DNA of 64,000 nt from Flavobacterium sp. (lineage in GTDB: Bacteria > Bacteroidota > Bacteroidia > Flavobacteriales > Flavobacteriaceae), in NCBI RefSeq assembly GCF_027483985.1, contig NZ_JAIXTJ010000056.1:124001-188000 (forward strand), read 5' to 3'. A model generated the notes under the pieces. The model did no database searches, was not told the origin of the DNA, and saw only the letters and a program-made list of their open reading frames with translations. Positions 26,628 to 36,100 of this stretch are shown here, one piece after another. Numbering within the stretch: position 1 is the first letter of the stretch; each line of letters begins with the position of its first letter. The translations under genes were made by a program, and so were the position numbers.

Positions 26628-28898
26628 TTAAACATTTAAACTTGCTTTAAACATTCTTAACTCTTCCCACGTGAATGCATCACCAAGTTGTTCTTTCATT
26701 GGTGTTAACGATTCTTCTTTGTATCCATAAAAAGCTTTGGTTAACTGTTCGATTTTATCTTCGGGCATTATATCGTTTATGCTAACCGCTTTGTCTTGAA
26801 TAAGTTTAGTGAAATGTGATAATATAGTGGCAACCGTTAACTTTCTTAAATTAGCAATTTCTTCAATAGAATTTTTTTCTATCCAGAATTCGTAAGTTAT
26901 TTGTGAAGTAGCTTTTTTAGGAACTTTATCAGTTTTCTTTTTCTTAGGTTCGTAGTAGCTAACCTCTTCTTTATCTTCTATCAAGTTTTGATTATTTCGC
27001 TTAAAATCTTCAATAACTCTCTCGGTTTTGTGAAGTTTATAATTCTTTATTTCAGAAGAAGATAGAGATTCTTTAGTAATGGTTTTTCTGCTAATGATGG
27101 TTTCCATTAGCAACTTGGCTTTCATCAATTTTAAAACCGCTTTGGTTTGCAAATCTTCTAACTCTAGCAATTCATCATAAAATTGTTTAACTTGTTTAAT
27201 TCTTTTTACTTCTTCAATCTTATACAAAATTTCATATTCTAACTTGTCTAATTTATCAAAAAAGTAGCCATAAGCAGCCATAACTCTTTCATTAATAAAT
27301 TGATAATCACTATTTTCTACAGAAAAAAGTTTGTTTAATTGTGAAATAAATTTTGAAGAAGGATCAATTATAGAGTCGCAAAGTTGCAATTGTTCAGCCG
27401 CCCAATTTGCGTGTTTAGATTTAACCGATTTATCGCTATCTAAATAACTGAACTTGTGATTTCTCCATTGTTGAGCAAGTTCAAGCCAATCAAAACTAGC
27501 TATCAAATAGTTATGAATAAAATTTTTAGTTTCGTGTTGCAATGAATTTTTCAAATATTCTTCAGATGCTTTATTCAAAGAATAGTTCATCACATCTTGA
27601 TCGTTAGAAATACCATTCATTTTAAGCGGAGATAGCAAAATTAAGCCGTTTAAAGAGCGTAAACGCGAAAGCGCAACATAAGCTTGTCCTGGAAGAAAAA
27701 CTTGTGATACATCAAGCGCTGCTTTGTCAAAGGTTAATCCTTGGCTTTTATGTACCGTTATTGCCCAAGCTAATTTTATCGGATAGTGTACAAAAGTTCC
27801 TAAAACTTCTTCTTGAACTTCTTTGGTGTTTTCATCTATTGAATATCTAATGTTTTGCCACTCATATTTTTCAACTTCGATAGTTTTATTTTCTTCTGGA
27901 AAATGTACCATAATTTCCTTTTCTGAAATCGATTCAATAAATCCCATTTTTCCGTTGAAGAATTTTTTATCAAACGATAAATCATTTTTGATGAACATAA
28001 TTTGAGCTCCAATTTTAAGCTCCAATTTTTCTTCTAAAGGATAAATTTTATCAGGAAAATCTCCTGTTATTTCAGCATAATAACTCTTTACATTTCCATT
28101 TAGATCTAACAATGATTGCGAATTAATACTATCTGCTTTGGCGTTGTGAGTTGTTAAAGTAATGTAACCTTTATTGGCTTTTAAATCAAAATTTGGTTGC
28201 ACAAATTGATTTAAAATTTGAATATCATTTGGCGTTATTGTATTGTTTCTTAGATTGTTGAGAACAGAAATAAATTGTTCATCTGTTTGACGAAAAATTT
28301 TAGAAAGTTCAATATATAAAGGCGGATTTTGTTCAATAACGTGTGCGTGAAAAAAGAATTTTCCTCTGTAATGTTGTTTTAAAGTTCTCCATTCATCGTC
28401 ACGAATTACAGGCGGAAGTTGCAATAAATCACCAATAAAAAGTACCTGAACACCACCAAAAGCCTGCGTTTTTTTCCTAACGGATTGTAACATAAAATCC
28501 ATTGCATCGAGCAAATCGGAACGTAACATACTCACTTCGTCAATTATGAGAAGTTCCATATTCTTAATTACCGATTTTTTTAAACCGCTCATTTTGAAAT
28601 GTCTACGCAAAGTAGCACGACTTTCAAATTTGGAACTTTCTGTAAATTGCGGCACTGAATTGTCAGGCAAAAAGCCACCAAAAGGCAATTGAAACATTGA
28701 ATGAATGGTAACTCCGCCAGCGTTTAGCGCTGCAATTCCGGTTGGCGCAACAACTATAGTATTCTTGTGCGTAGTTTGAATAATTTCTTTAAGCAGAGTG
28801 GTCTTTCCTGTTCCTGCTTTTCCAGTTAGAAAAACCGAACGATTGGTTTGATTGATAAATTGCAAAACATATTTTGCTTCTGCAGATACAAATTCCAT
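26628..28898 (-). CDS. PIF1/RecD-like superfamily 1 helicase with C-terminal HTH
   Basis: A 756-residue helicase. Walker A is GKAGTGKTTLL (near residue 26), and Walker B/motif II is IIDEVSML with FIGDLLQLPP shortly after. The helicase C-terminal motifs AITVHKSQGLTFD and VALSRLRS follow. The last 100 residues include a RecQ-type helix-turn-helix segment (FWIEKNSIEEIANLRKLTV). Such proteins unwind DNA and can act on stalled forks or G-quadruplexes; specific roles in Bacteroidetes are untested. The 3' end is 8 bp from the convergent DoxX gene. Confidence 0.9.
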   Translation of the reverse strand: MEFVSAEAKYVLQFINQTNRSVFLTGKAGTGKTTLLKEIIQTTHKNTIVVAPTGIAALNAGGVTIHSMFQLPFGGFLPDNSVPQFTESSKFESRATLRRHFKMSGLKKSVIKNMELLIIDEVSMLRSDLLDAMDFMLQSVRKKTQAFGGVQVLFIGDLLQLPPVIRDDEWRTLKQHYRGKFFFHAHVIEQNPPLYIELSKIFRQTDEQFISVLNNLRNNTITPNDIQILNQFVQPNFDLKANKGYITLTTHNAKADSINSQSLLDLNGNVKSYYAEITGDFPDKIYPLEEKLELKIGAQIMFIKNDLSFDKKFFNGKMGFIESISEKEIMVHFPEENKTIEVEKYEWQNIRYSIDENTKEVQEEVLGTFVHYPIKLAWAITVHKSQGLTFDKAALDVSQVFLPGQAYVALSRLRSLNGLILLSPLKMNGISNDQDVMNYSLNKASEEYLKNSLQHETKNFIHNYLIASFDWLELAQQWRNHKFSYLDSDKSVKSKHANWAAEQLQLCDSIIDPSSKFISQLNKLFSVENSDYQFINERVMAAYGYFFDKLDKLEYEILYKIEEVKRIKQVKQFYDELLELEDLQTKAVLKLMKAKLLMETIISRKTITKESLSSSEIKNYKLHKTERVIEDFKRNNQNLIEDKEEVSYYEPKKKKTDKVPKKATSQITYEFWIEKNSIEEIANLRKLTVATILSHFTKLIQDKAVSINDIMPEDKIEQLTKAFYGYKEESLTPMKEQLGDAFTWEELRMFKASLNV

Positions 28899-28961
28899 GG
28901 CTTATATTTTAAAGAGCAAATATAAAAGTTTGTAAATCAATTTAAAAGAAAAATAAAATAA

Positions 28962-29000
28962 AAAAAATCCAAACTCTGTTTACAAACAAGAATTTGGAAT
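28962..29000 (-). terminator. Terminator after the OmpH gene
   Basis: On the minus strand ATTCCAAATTCTTGTT pairs imperfectly with the segment ending AGTTTGGAT, followed by a run of seven T. It lies 23 bp after the OmpH stop codon. Confidence 0.6.
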
Positions 29001-29022
29001 CTTAATTTATGAATTACAAGAA

Positions 29023-29601
29023 TTATTTTTTTGCAGCTTCTTTCTTATCTGCTGGTTTTTCTTCTTTTTTACCTTCAGATTTGTATTTATCGTTTACGAT
29101 TTTGATCAATTCTTTTGTAATATCGTAACTGTCTTTCGCGTATAAAACTGTAGCTGCTTCACCTGTACCAAATACATAATCGTATCCTTTTTCTTTTCCG
29201 TATTCTTTGAATATTTTTTTGTATTTAGTTACTAAAGAATCCATTTCTTTACCACTTTCAGCTTGCAATTGTTGCAACATTCCTTGTTGAGCGTATTGTA
29301 ACTCTTGTTCTCTTTGTTGCAATTCAGCACCTTTTTGTTGCGCCCAAGCTTGACCATTAGCCATTGCATTTTGTTTAAAACTTGCTGCTTCACTTTGAAA
29401 CTTTTCTGCTGCAACTTTTAGTCTTGAATCCATTACATCGGCTTTTGCCTTATATTTTTCTTCAATATCTTTTTTCTCTGTTGATTCATCTAGCAATTTA
29501 TTAGTGTCAATATATGCTGTTTTAAATTCTTTTGCGTCTGTTGAATTATTACACGAAATAATTGCTGCCGCCATTGCTAGACCTACTATAATTTTCTTCA
29601 T
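29023..29601 (-). CDS. OmpH/Skp family periplasmic chaperone
   Basis: A 192-residue chaperone that would hold unfolded outer-membrane proteins in the periplasm. The start at 29601 is preferred because it gives a lipoprotein-like signal peptide (MKKIIVGLAMAAAIISC); an upstream in-frame ATG gives no signal. The long helical tentacle region is rich in Gln and Ala (AEKFQSEAASFKQ, QQREQELQYAQQG). The core ends in KKEEKPADKKEAAKK, a charged tail. It stands alone on the minus strand. Confidence 0.9.
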   Translation of the reverse strand: MKKIIVGLAMAAAIISCNNSTDAKEFKTAYIDTNKLLDESTEKKDIEEKYKAKADVMDSRLKVAAEKFQSEAASFKQNAMANGQAWAQQKGAELQQREQELQYAQQGMLQQLQAESGKEMDSLVTKYKKIFKEYGKEKGYDYVFGTGEAATVLYAKDSYDITKELIKIVNDKYKSEGKKEEKPADKKEAAKK

Positions 29602-29834
29602 TTTAAATTTGTTATTTTTTGTATTTGCCAAAAGTATAAAATTTTACTCTTAAAAGATAAAAAGTTACAAAATTGAATGCTTTTTATTGATATAATTGTT
29701 TGTTATTGATATAAAAAAGACCATAGTTATTTGCTATTAAAACCAACTTTAAATAAAGCGATTTAAGAGCAATTCTAATTTTCAACATCGTTTTGGCCAT
29801 TAGTAGTCTTTTTTGTTTAAAATTCGCTTTTATT

Positions 29835-30686
29835 TTAATTTTTAGCGTTTTTTATCACATAAATATGGGAAGAATATTCTAAATTTTGACTTCCTTTCCA
29901 ATTTGATAGTAAACCAATATAAAAAGCTTTGACAAAATTCATTTTTCCAGTTTTATATTTTTCAGATAATAAACTCACATAAAAACTATCAAATTTCATT
30001 GGTAGTACTTTTACTAATTCAAGATTTTGTTTTTGAAATAATTTTTGGATTGCTGTTTTTGAAAAATGCCATAAATGAATGGGTACATCATAAGCAGCCC
30101 AAAAATGTTTATAATGATTTGCATCAAATGATTTAAAGTTCGGAACAGCAATTAAAATGGTTCCATTGGGTTTTAGCAACCTTTTTAATTCAGCAATTTG
30201 ATTTTCTAAATCGGGAACGTGTTCTAGAACGTGCCACATTGTAATTACATCAAATGAATTGCTTTCTAATTCTATTAAATCATTTACAAAAACAACTCCT
30301 TTTTTTTGAGCAATAGCTTTAGCTTTTTCGCTTGGTTCTTTTCCAATAATTTCCCAACCATCATTTTTTGCTACAGAAAGAAAATCACCAACACCAGCTC
30401 CAATATCTAAAATTCTTCCTTTAGGTGATTCTGAATTAATTAATTTCAATTTGTTTTTTAATGCAATTGATTTTACAAATTGATACATTTTTTCGAACAG
30501 CGATTTATTTCCATCAGTGTGGGAAATATAATTAACACTTTCGTAATAACTTGGTAGTTTTTCTAAACTAGGTTGTGGATGTGTAATCAACATATCTAAA
30601 TCGGAATCATACAGCAACTCGAAAGTTTCTTGAGAAACGGAATGATCTTTTACGTTTAGAAAATGTTTAGTCTTGTCAATATTCAT
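29835..30686 (-). CDS. Class I SAM-dependent methyltransferase
   Basis: A 283-residue methyltransferase. Motif I is RILDIGAGVGDFLSVAKNDG, followed by the acidic loop (GKEPSEKA), motif III (FDVITMWHVLEHVPDLENQI) and LKPNGTILIAVPNF. The family resembles 3-demethylubiquinone-type and cell-surface methyltransferases; the substrate is not predictable. A N-terminal region (about residues 1-60) precedes the SAM domain. It lies between ompH and mnmG and shares no overlap with them. Confidence 0.88.
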   Translation of the reverse strand: MNIDKTKHFLNVKDHSVSQETFELLYDSDLDMLITHPQPSLEKLPSYYESVNYISHTDGNKSLFEKMYQFVKSIALKNKLKLINSESPKGRILDIGAGVGDFLSVAKNDGWEIIGKEPSEKAKAIAQKKGVVFVNDLIELESNSFDVITMWHVLEHVPDLENQIAELKRLLKPNGTILIAVPNFKSFDANHYKHFWAAYDVPIHLWHFSKTAIQKLFQKQNLELVKVLPMKFDSFYVSLLSEKYKTGKMNFVKAFYIGLLSNWKGSQNLEYSSHIYVIKNAKN

Positions 30687-30721
30687 TAAAAATCTCTTAT
30701 TTTATAGGCTGTGGCAAAGTT

Positions 30722-30737
30722 AGTTTCACGTGGAACA
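30722..30737. promoter_or_regulatory. parS-like ParB-binding palindrome, copy 1
   Basis: AGTTTCACGTGGAACA; on the minus strand it matches the parS consensus TGTTNCACGTGAAACA in all but the last base. It lies between the methyltransferase and mnmG. Confidence 0.65.
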
Positions 30738-30763
30738 ATTTATTTAACTGTAACGATGAGTTT

Positions 30764-32635
30764 CTATCTGCCCATATGAATTAATAAAACGGAAATATCA
30801 CTTGGCGAAACTCCACTGATTCTAGAAGCTTGCGAAATGGTAACGGGTCTTATTTTGGTTAACTTCTGTTTGGCTTCAATCGACATTGATTTTAATTTTT
30901 CATAATCAAAATCAGAAGGTATTTTCACATCTTCAAGTCGCGTTAACTTATCAGCATTATTGCGTTCTTTTTCGATATAACCAGAATATTTTACATTTAT
31001 TTCGGCTTGTTCAATAATTTCTTTATCCAAATCGTGCTCAGAAATATATTGGTGTACTTTTTCAAATTTAACGAAATCACCCAAATCAATTTGCGGACGA
31101 GAAAATACTTTAAACATTTTATCCGATTGCGTCATTGGCGAACTTCCTTTAGCTTCTAAAATTGGATTAGCTTCTTCAATGGTAACACTAGTTTCTTTGA
31201 AGAAATTTACCATTGCTTCACTTTTAGAAAACTTATCCTCCATTCTACGCATTCTTTTTTCTGAAGCTAGACCAATTTCAAATGATTTAGGCGTTAACCT
31301 AGCATCAGCATTATCTTGTCTTAATAGCGTTCTATATTCAGCACGTGAAGTAAACATACGATAAGGTTCTTCTGTTCCTTTGGTAATTAAATCATCAATA
31401 AGAACACCAATATAAGCCTCATCACGTTTTAAAATCATTGGTTCTTGTTCCTTAACTTTTAATGCTGCATTAATTCCAGCCATCATTCCTTGCGAAGCTG
31501 CTTCTTCATATCCTGTGGTTCCGTTAATTTGACCTGCAAAATATAATCCATCAATTAACTTAGTTTCTAATGTATGCTTCAACTGCGTTGGCGGAAAATA
31601 ATCATATTCAATAGCGTATCCTGGTCTAAAAAACTTCACTTTTTCAAAACCTTCAACAGAACGTAAAGCTTTAAACTGAACATCTTCTGGAAGCGAGGTT
31701 GAAAAACCATTTACATAAACTTCTACTGTATCCCAACCTTCAGGCTCAACAAACAACTGATGTCTTTCTTTATCAGCAAAACGATTAATTTTATCCTCAA
31801 TAGAAGGACAATATCTTGGTCCTAGCGATTTAATTCTACCATTAAACATTGGCGAACGATCAAAACCTTCACGAAGAATATCGTGTACTTCTAAAGATGT
31901 ATAAGTCATATGACAAGACTTTTGATGTGACAAAGGTTTAGTTTCATCAGAATACGAAAACTTGTCTGGATCAACATCTCCAGCTTCTTCTTTCATTTTC
32001 GAATAATCAAGAGAACGTCCATCAACTCGTGGTGGTGTACCTGTTTTCATTCTTCCTGCTTCAAAACCTGCGTTAACTAAATCTTCTGTAATTCCATATG
32101 CGGCACTTTCACCAGCTCTACCTCCACCAAATTGTTTGTCTCCAATATGAATTAATCCATTAAGAAAGGTTCCGTTTGTTAACACAACAGAACTAGCTTT
32201 GATTTCAATTCCGAGCGAAGTTTTCACTCCTTCAATCTTTCCGTTTGTAATGATTAATCCAGACACCATTTCTTGATAAAAATCCAAATTTGGCGTACGC
32301 TCTAACATCAATCTCCATTCTTCAGAAAAACGCATTCTGTCTGATTGTACTCTTGGTGACCACATTGCTGGACCTTTAGATTTGTTTAACATCTTAAATT
32401 GAATCGCTGTCTTGTCAGATATTATACCTGAATAACCACCCAACGCATCAATCTCACGAACAATCTGACCTTTTGCAATTCCACCCATAGCTGGATTACA
32501 CGACATTTGAGCAATGTTCTGCAAACTCATTGTCACCAATAAAGTGGAACAACCTAGATTTGCGGCAGCAGCGGCAGCTTCACATCCGGCGTGACCCGCA
32601 CCAACAACTATAACATCATATTTTTCTAAAAACAT
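30764..32635 (-). CDS. mnmG: MnmG (GidA), tRNA uridine-34 modification enzyme
   Basis: A 623-residue FAD protein that, with MnmE, installs carboxymethylaminomethyl groups on U34 of certain tRNAs. The dinucleotide-binding motif GAGHAGCEAAAAAA is at residue 12 onward. CNPAMGGIAKGQIVREIDAL and RMKTGTPPR are conserved signatures, and the C-terminal GidA-associated helical domain ends the protein. Length is normal. parS-like sites flank the gene on both sides; gidA is an origin-proximal gene in many bacteria. Confidence 0.98.
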   Translation of the reverse strand: MFLEKYDVIVVGAGHAGCEAAAAAANLGCSTLLVTMSLQNIAQMSCNPAMGGIAKGQIVREIDALGGYSGIISDKTAIQFKMLNKSKGPAMWSPRVQSDRMRFSEEWRLMLERTPNLDFYQEMVSGLIITNGKIEGVKTSLGIEIKASSVVLTNGTFLNGLIHIGDKQFGGGRAGESAAYGITEDLVNAGFEAGRMKTGTPPRVDGRSLDYSKMKEEAGDVDPDKFSYSDETKPLSHQKSCHMTYTSLEVHDILREGFDRSPMFNGRIKSLGPRYCPSIEDKINRFADKERHQLFVEPEGWDTVEVYVNGFSTSLPEDVQFKALRSVEGFEKVKFFRPGYAIEYDYFPPTQLKHTLETKLIDGLYFAGQINGTTGYEEAASQGMMAGINAALKVKEQEPMILKRDEAYIGVLIDDLITKGTEEPYRMFTSRAEYRTLLRQDNADARLTPKSFEIGLASEKRMRRMEDKFSKSEAMVNFFKETSVTIEEANPILEAKGSSPMTQSDKMFKVFSRPQIDLGDFVKFEKVHQYISEHDLDKEIIEQAEINVKYSGYIEKERNNADKLTRLEDVKIPSDFDYEKLKSMSIEAKQKLTKIRPVTISQASRISGVSPSDISVLLIHMGR

Positions 32636-32672
32636 ATTCTATATAACAGAAAAAATCTGTTGTGAAATTTAT

Positions 32673-32688
32673 TGTTCCACGTGGAACG
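32673..32688. promoter_or_regulatory. parS-like ParB-binding palindrome, copy 2
   Basis: TGTTCCACGTGGAACG contains the 14-bp perfect palindrome GTTCCACGTGGAAC, differing from the parS consensus at two bases on the right side. It lies upstream of mnmG. Confidence 0.6.
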
Positions 32689-32723
32689 TTACTAAATTTT
32701 GTACTTTGATTTATAAAAAACAA

Positions 32724-33143
32724 TTAATGTTCCACGTGAAACATCTTAATTTTTTCATCTTCTTTCTGACGCATTAATAGCTCATCATCTACGGACTTAT
32801 CTTTATAACCTGCATAGTGAAGTATACCGTGAATGATCACTCGCTTCAACTCTTCATCAAAAGAAACTTCAAAATCTGAAGCATTTTCCTTAACTCTATC
32901 AATAGAAATAAACAAATCACCGTGTAATTCGTTTCCTACAGAGTAATCAAAGCTAATAATGTCGGTATAATAGTCGTGATCTAGATATTGTCTGTTTATT
33001 TCAAGCAAATATTCATCATCACAAAACACATAATTCAAGTCACCTTCCTTTTTGTTTTCAGAACTAATCACACGTGAAATCCACGATGAAAAATCCTCTT
33101 CATTATCCAGTTTAAAATCTAATTCGTAATTAAAACTTATCAT
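32724..33143 (-). CDS. ybeY: YbeY, rRNA maturation endoribonuclease
   Basis: A 139-residue zinc-dependent RNase involved in 16S rRNA 3'-end processing and ribosome quality control. The metal site reads HGILHYAGYKDKS: the first two His of the H-x3-H-x5-H pattern are kept and the third ligand is replaced by Asp, which is common in Bacteroidetes. The last codons (MFHVEH-stop) contain a perfect parS-type site. The start overlaps the end of the DUF4175 gene by 14 bp, so translation is probably coupled. Confidence 0.95.
   Translation of the reverse strand: MISFNYELDFKLDNEEDFSSWISRVISSENKKEGDLNYVFCDDEYLLEINRQYLDHDYYTDIISFDYSVGNELHGDLFISIDRVKENASDFEVSFDEELKRVIIHGILHYAGYKDKSVDDELLMRQKEDEKIKMFHVEH
32728..32743. 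promoter_or_regulatory. Perfect parS site within the 3' end of ybeY
   Basis: TGTTCCACGTGAAACA matches the ParB-site consensus TGTTNCACGTGAAACA at all 16 positions. It is embedded in the final codons of ybeY, where it encodes FHVEH on the minus strand. ParB binds such sites and loads SMC near the replication origin. Confidence 0.75.
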
Positions 33144-36100
33144 TTAATTTAAAATATTCTTGAACCTTTTGGTTAAAATTAGAGCGCAAAGGTAATGTTT
33201 GTCTGTTTAAAATTTCAACGCTATTCAAATATTCTTGCAAACGTGTTGGTAAAGCGTTGGAGGAATTAATAAATTCCTTTTTATTGGTCTCTGACTGACG
33301 CTTCTTTTCTTCTCCTTGTTGTTGCACCGCCTTTTCTAATTTCAACATTTCATACTTTAGATTAAGCATTTTCTGCAAGACTTCATTATTGAAACCTTTG
33401 TTTAATAACTGCTTTTCTATCTGCTTCATTTGATTCAAAGCATTTTGACCTTGACCACCTAAACCTTGTTTGTTTAATTCATTTTGCAACGCTTCTCTCA
33501 ATTGCTGCTGCTCTTTAAATATTTCCATAATGGCTTTTGCATCACCTTCGCCATCTTCGCCGTTATCTCCATCTTGATTGCCTTGTCCTGAACTACCTGA
33601 ACCACTTTTGCCATCTTTGCCGGATTTACCCTTACCGTCTTTACCTTCTTTCTGACCGTCTTTACCTTGACCTTGCTCTCCATCTTTACCCTCTTTCCCT
33701 TCACCTGGTTTAGAACCAGGCTTCATTGCCTTCTTCATCTTCTCGCCGAGTCCATCTTGCTTTTTAATAATATCCGGCAATTGCATTCCGCTACCTTGAC
33801 CTGGCTTCGGTTTGCCTTTACCAGAACCTGACATTTGCATCGACATTTGCATATTGTTCATTATATCAGCTAACATATCAGCTAATTTATTTGCAGCACT
33901 TGTCGCAAATTGTTGGTGTGAAACACCTTTAGGAACGTTAGCATCAGCTAGAGTTTCTAAAGCTTTATCTACATTATACTGCACGTTTCCAACTTCGGTT
34001 GTAACTTCTTCTGCTATTTTCGGATTACGTAAAGACAGCGCAAACAAACTGTCATCAACATGTTTGAACTGTTGCTTTAAATCTTGTTGAATCTTAAGAT
34101 TTTTATTGAACGCAGGAGAACCTCTTCTCAAACCTTTGAACTCTTTCATAACATTTTCTTGAGAAAATGAATAAGCCAAAAGATTATCTAGAATTTGACG
34201 TAGCATTGCAACATCTTCATCCATTTGTTCCATCTCACCAGCTTCCATACTAGCCTGCATATCCTGACTCATTTGCTTCATCTTCTTCGAAGCACTTTTT
34301 TGCTTTGGCTTAGCACCAGCTTTAGAATCTTTTTTTAATTCATCAGAAGCTTTCTTTAAATCATCATCAATACTTTTCTCTTTCGGAGCAGTATCTGGCA
34401 AATCAACTGGTGCCTTTAATTCTTTATTTTCTTTTTCAAGTTCATTTAATTCTTCTTGAATTTTGTCGAATTCTTTATTGATTTCCTCTTGTTTTTCAGT
34501 TGAATTCTCTTTATCATTCTCAGACAATTTATCTTGCTTTTCTGAAAGTTTATCTAACTTATCAGCAATTTGTTCGGCTTTCTTTTCGACGTAAAATTTC
34601 TTAGTTAATTCTACAAGTTGCTGCAAACTTTTAGTTTGATTTTTGCTTTGTTGTTTCAACTTATCCATCTTTTCAAACAACTCTTCTTTTTGCAACTTTT
34701 CATTTAACTTTTGCAATTCATCCAATAACTTCTTGTTTTTATCAATGTCCTTTTCAACTTTGTCAAGGCGTTCTTTCAGAAGTTCTTTATTCTCATCTTT
34801 CTTTTCGGTCTTAACTTTGTCAAGATTGTCTTTCATTTTCTCAGCAAAGTTTTTCATTAATTCATCCTGCTGCTTTTGCTTATTCAAGAAATCATTAACT
34901 TTTTGTTGTTCCTTGAATTCAAGATTATCTTTTTCTTTACCCATCTTTTGCAACTTCTCCATCTCGTTCATTTGCTTTTCTTGGGTTTTTAATGACTTTT
35001 CTAATGAATTAATATTATCATTTTGTTGTTGCAAAACCTGATCTTCTTTTTCAGATTCGGTAGCAATTCTATCAGAAAAAACAGTTGACTTAGTGCTTTT
35101 GAAATTATGAAAACTATCATTATCAAAAATCTCAAAATAATAGTCATAAGAAACACCTTCTTCGACTGGAAGATTACTTGGGAACGCAAACACAAATTGA
35201 TCATAAATATCACGCTTTACAGCTATTGTTCCACGTTTGACAGCATTAGGTTTATTCTTAGGATAATAAACAACTTGCAGTTTAGATAAACCATAATCGT
35301 CAGAAACTTGGCCCAAAACATAATTTTTTTCAATTTTTAAACTATCTGGAGCTTTACCAACCGAAATTGTAGGAAATTGATCCTTAACAACAGCTATCTG
35401 ATAGTTTAACTTCTCATAATTCTGCACCTTATTATTAGAAGTAACAATTTGATAGTCTGTATTTTGTGTAATACTTTTAGATAATATAAACTGATTATCT
35501 TCTTTAGCAAATGGAAACTTATAACTTCCGTCTAACCATTCTACTTTTTGTGTAGCTAAAGTGTTCATACGCCACGTAACACGCGTTCCTTCGGGAAGTA
35601 CAGCGTTTCCAGTTCCTTTAATAATTTCAGATTTTTTATTTAAATAACTTGGGAAATTCAATACCATTTCAAAATTTGCAATTGATGGAACTGTCACGAC
35701 ATTTAATTCATACTCATTTGATGAAACATCATTTGCTTCGATATGAAATTCTAAATTTTCCTTAGGTTTAGGAATAACGAATTGAAATTCGCCAGCCTTA
35801 CTAGTTTCCATAAAATAACTTTCATCGCCAATAAAAATCATTGCATTTTCAGGAACTACTTTTCCTACAGTCTTTACTTTTAAAACAAAATCTTTGTTCT
35901 GTTCTGTTTGCAAATTTGAATTCAATACTTGAAATTCAAAAGGTGCTGGCGGCAAAAATTGTTGTTTATAATTTACTACACGATTAAAACTTTGAGAAAT
36001 AATATCACTTTGTCCTGAAATCATAAAAAACAAAAAGAACAAAATTGGGATAATTGCTAAAGGCAAATACTTTTTATTAGTTCCGAAGTTAATTGCATTT

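Noticed and set aside
33060..33075. Further parS site in ybeY (ACACGTGAAAT)
   Set aside because: Only the central CACGTGAAA-like part matches; the outer bases differ, and it is probably chance in coding sequence.
34643..35041. Plus-strand open frame rich in Phe/Ser/Cys
   Set aside because: It is the antisense of the DUF4175 coiled coil; low-complexity Lys/Glu codons create open reverse frames.
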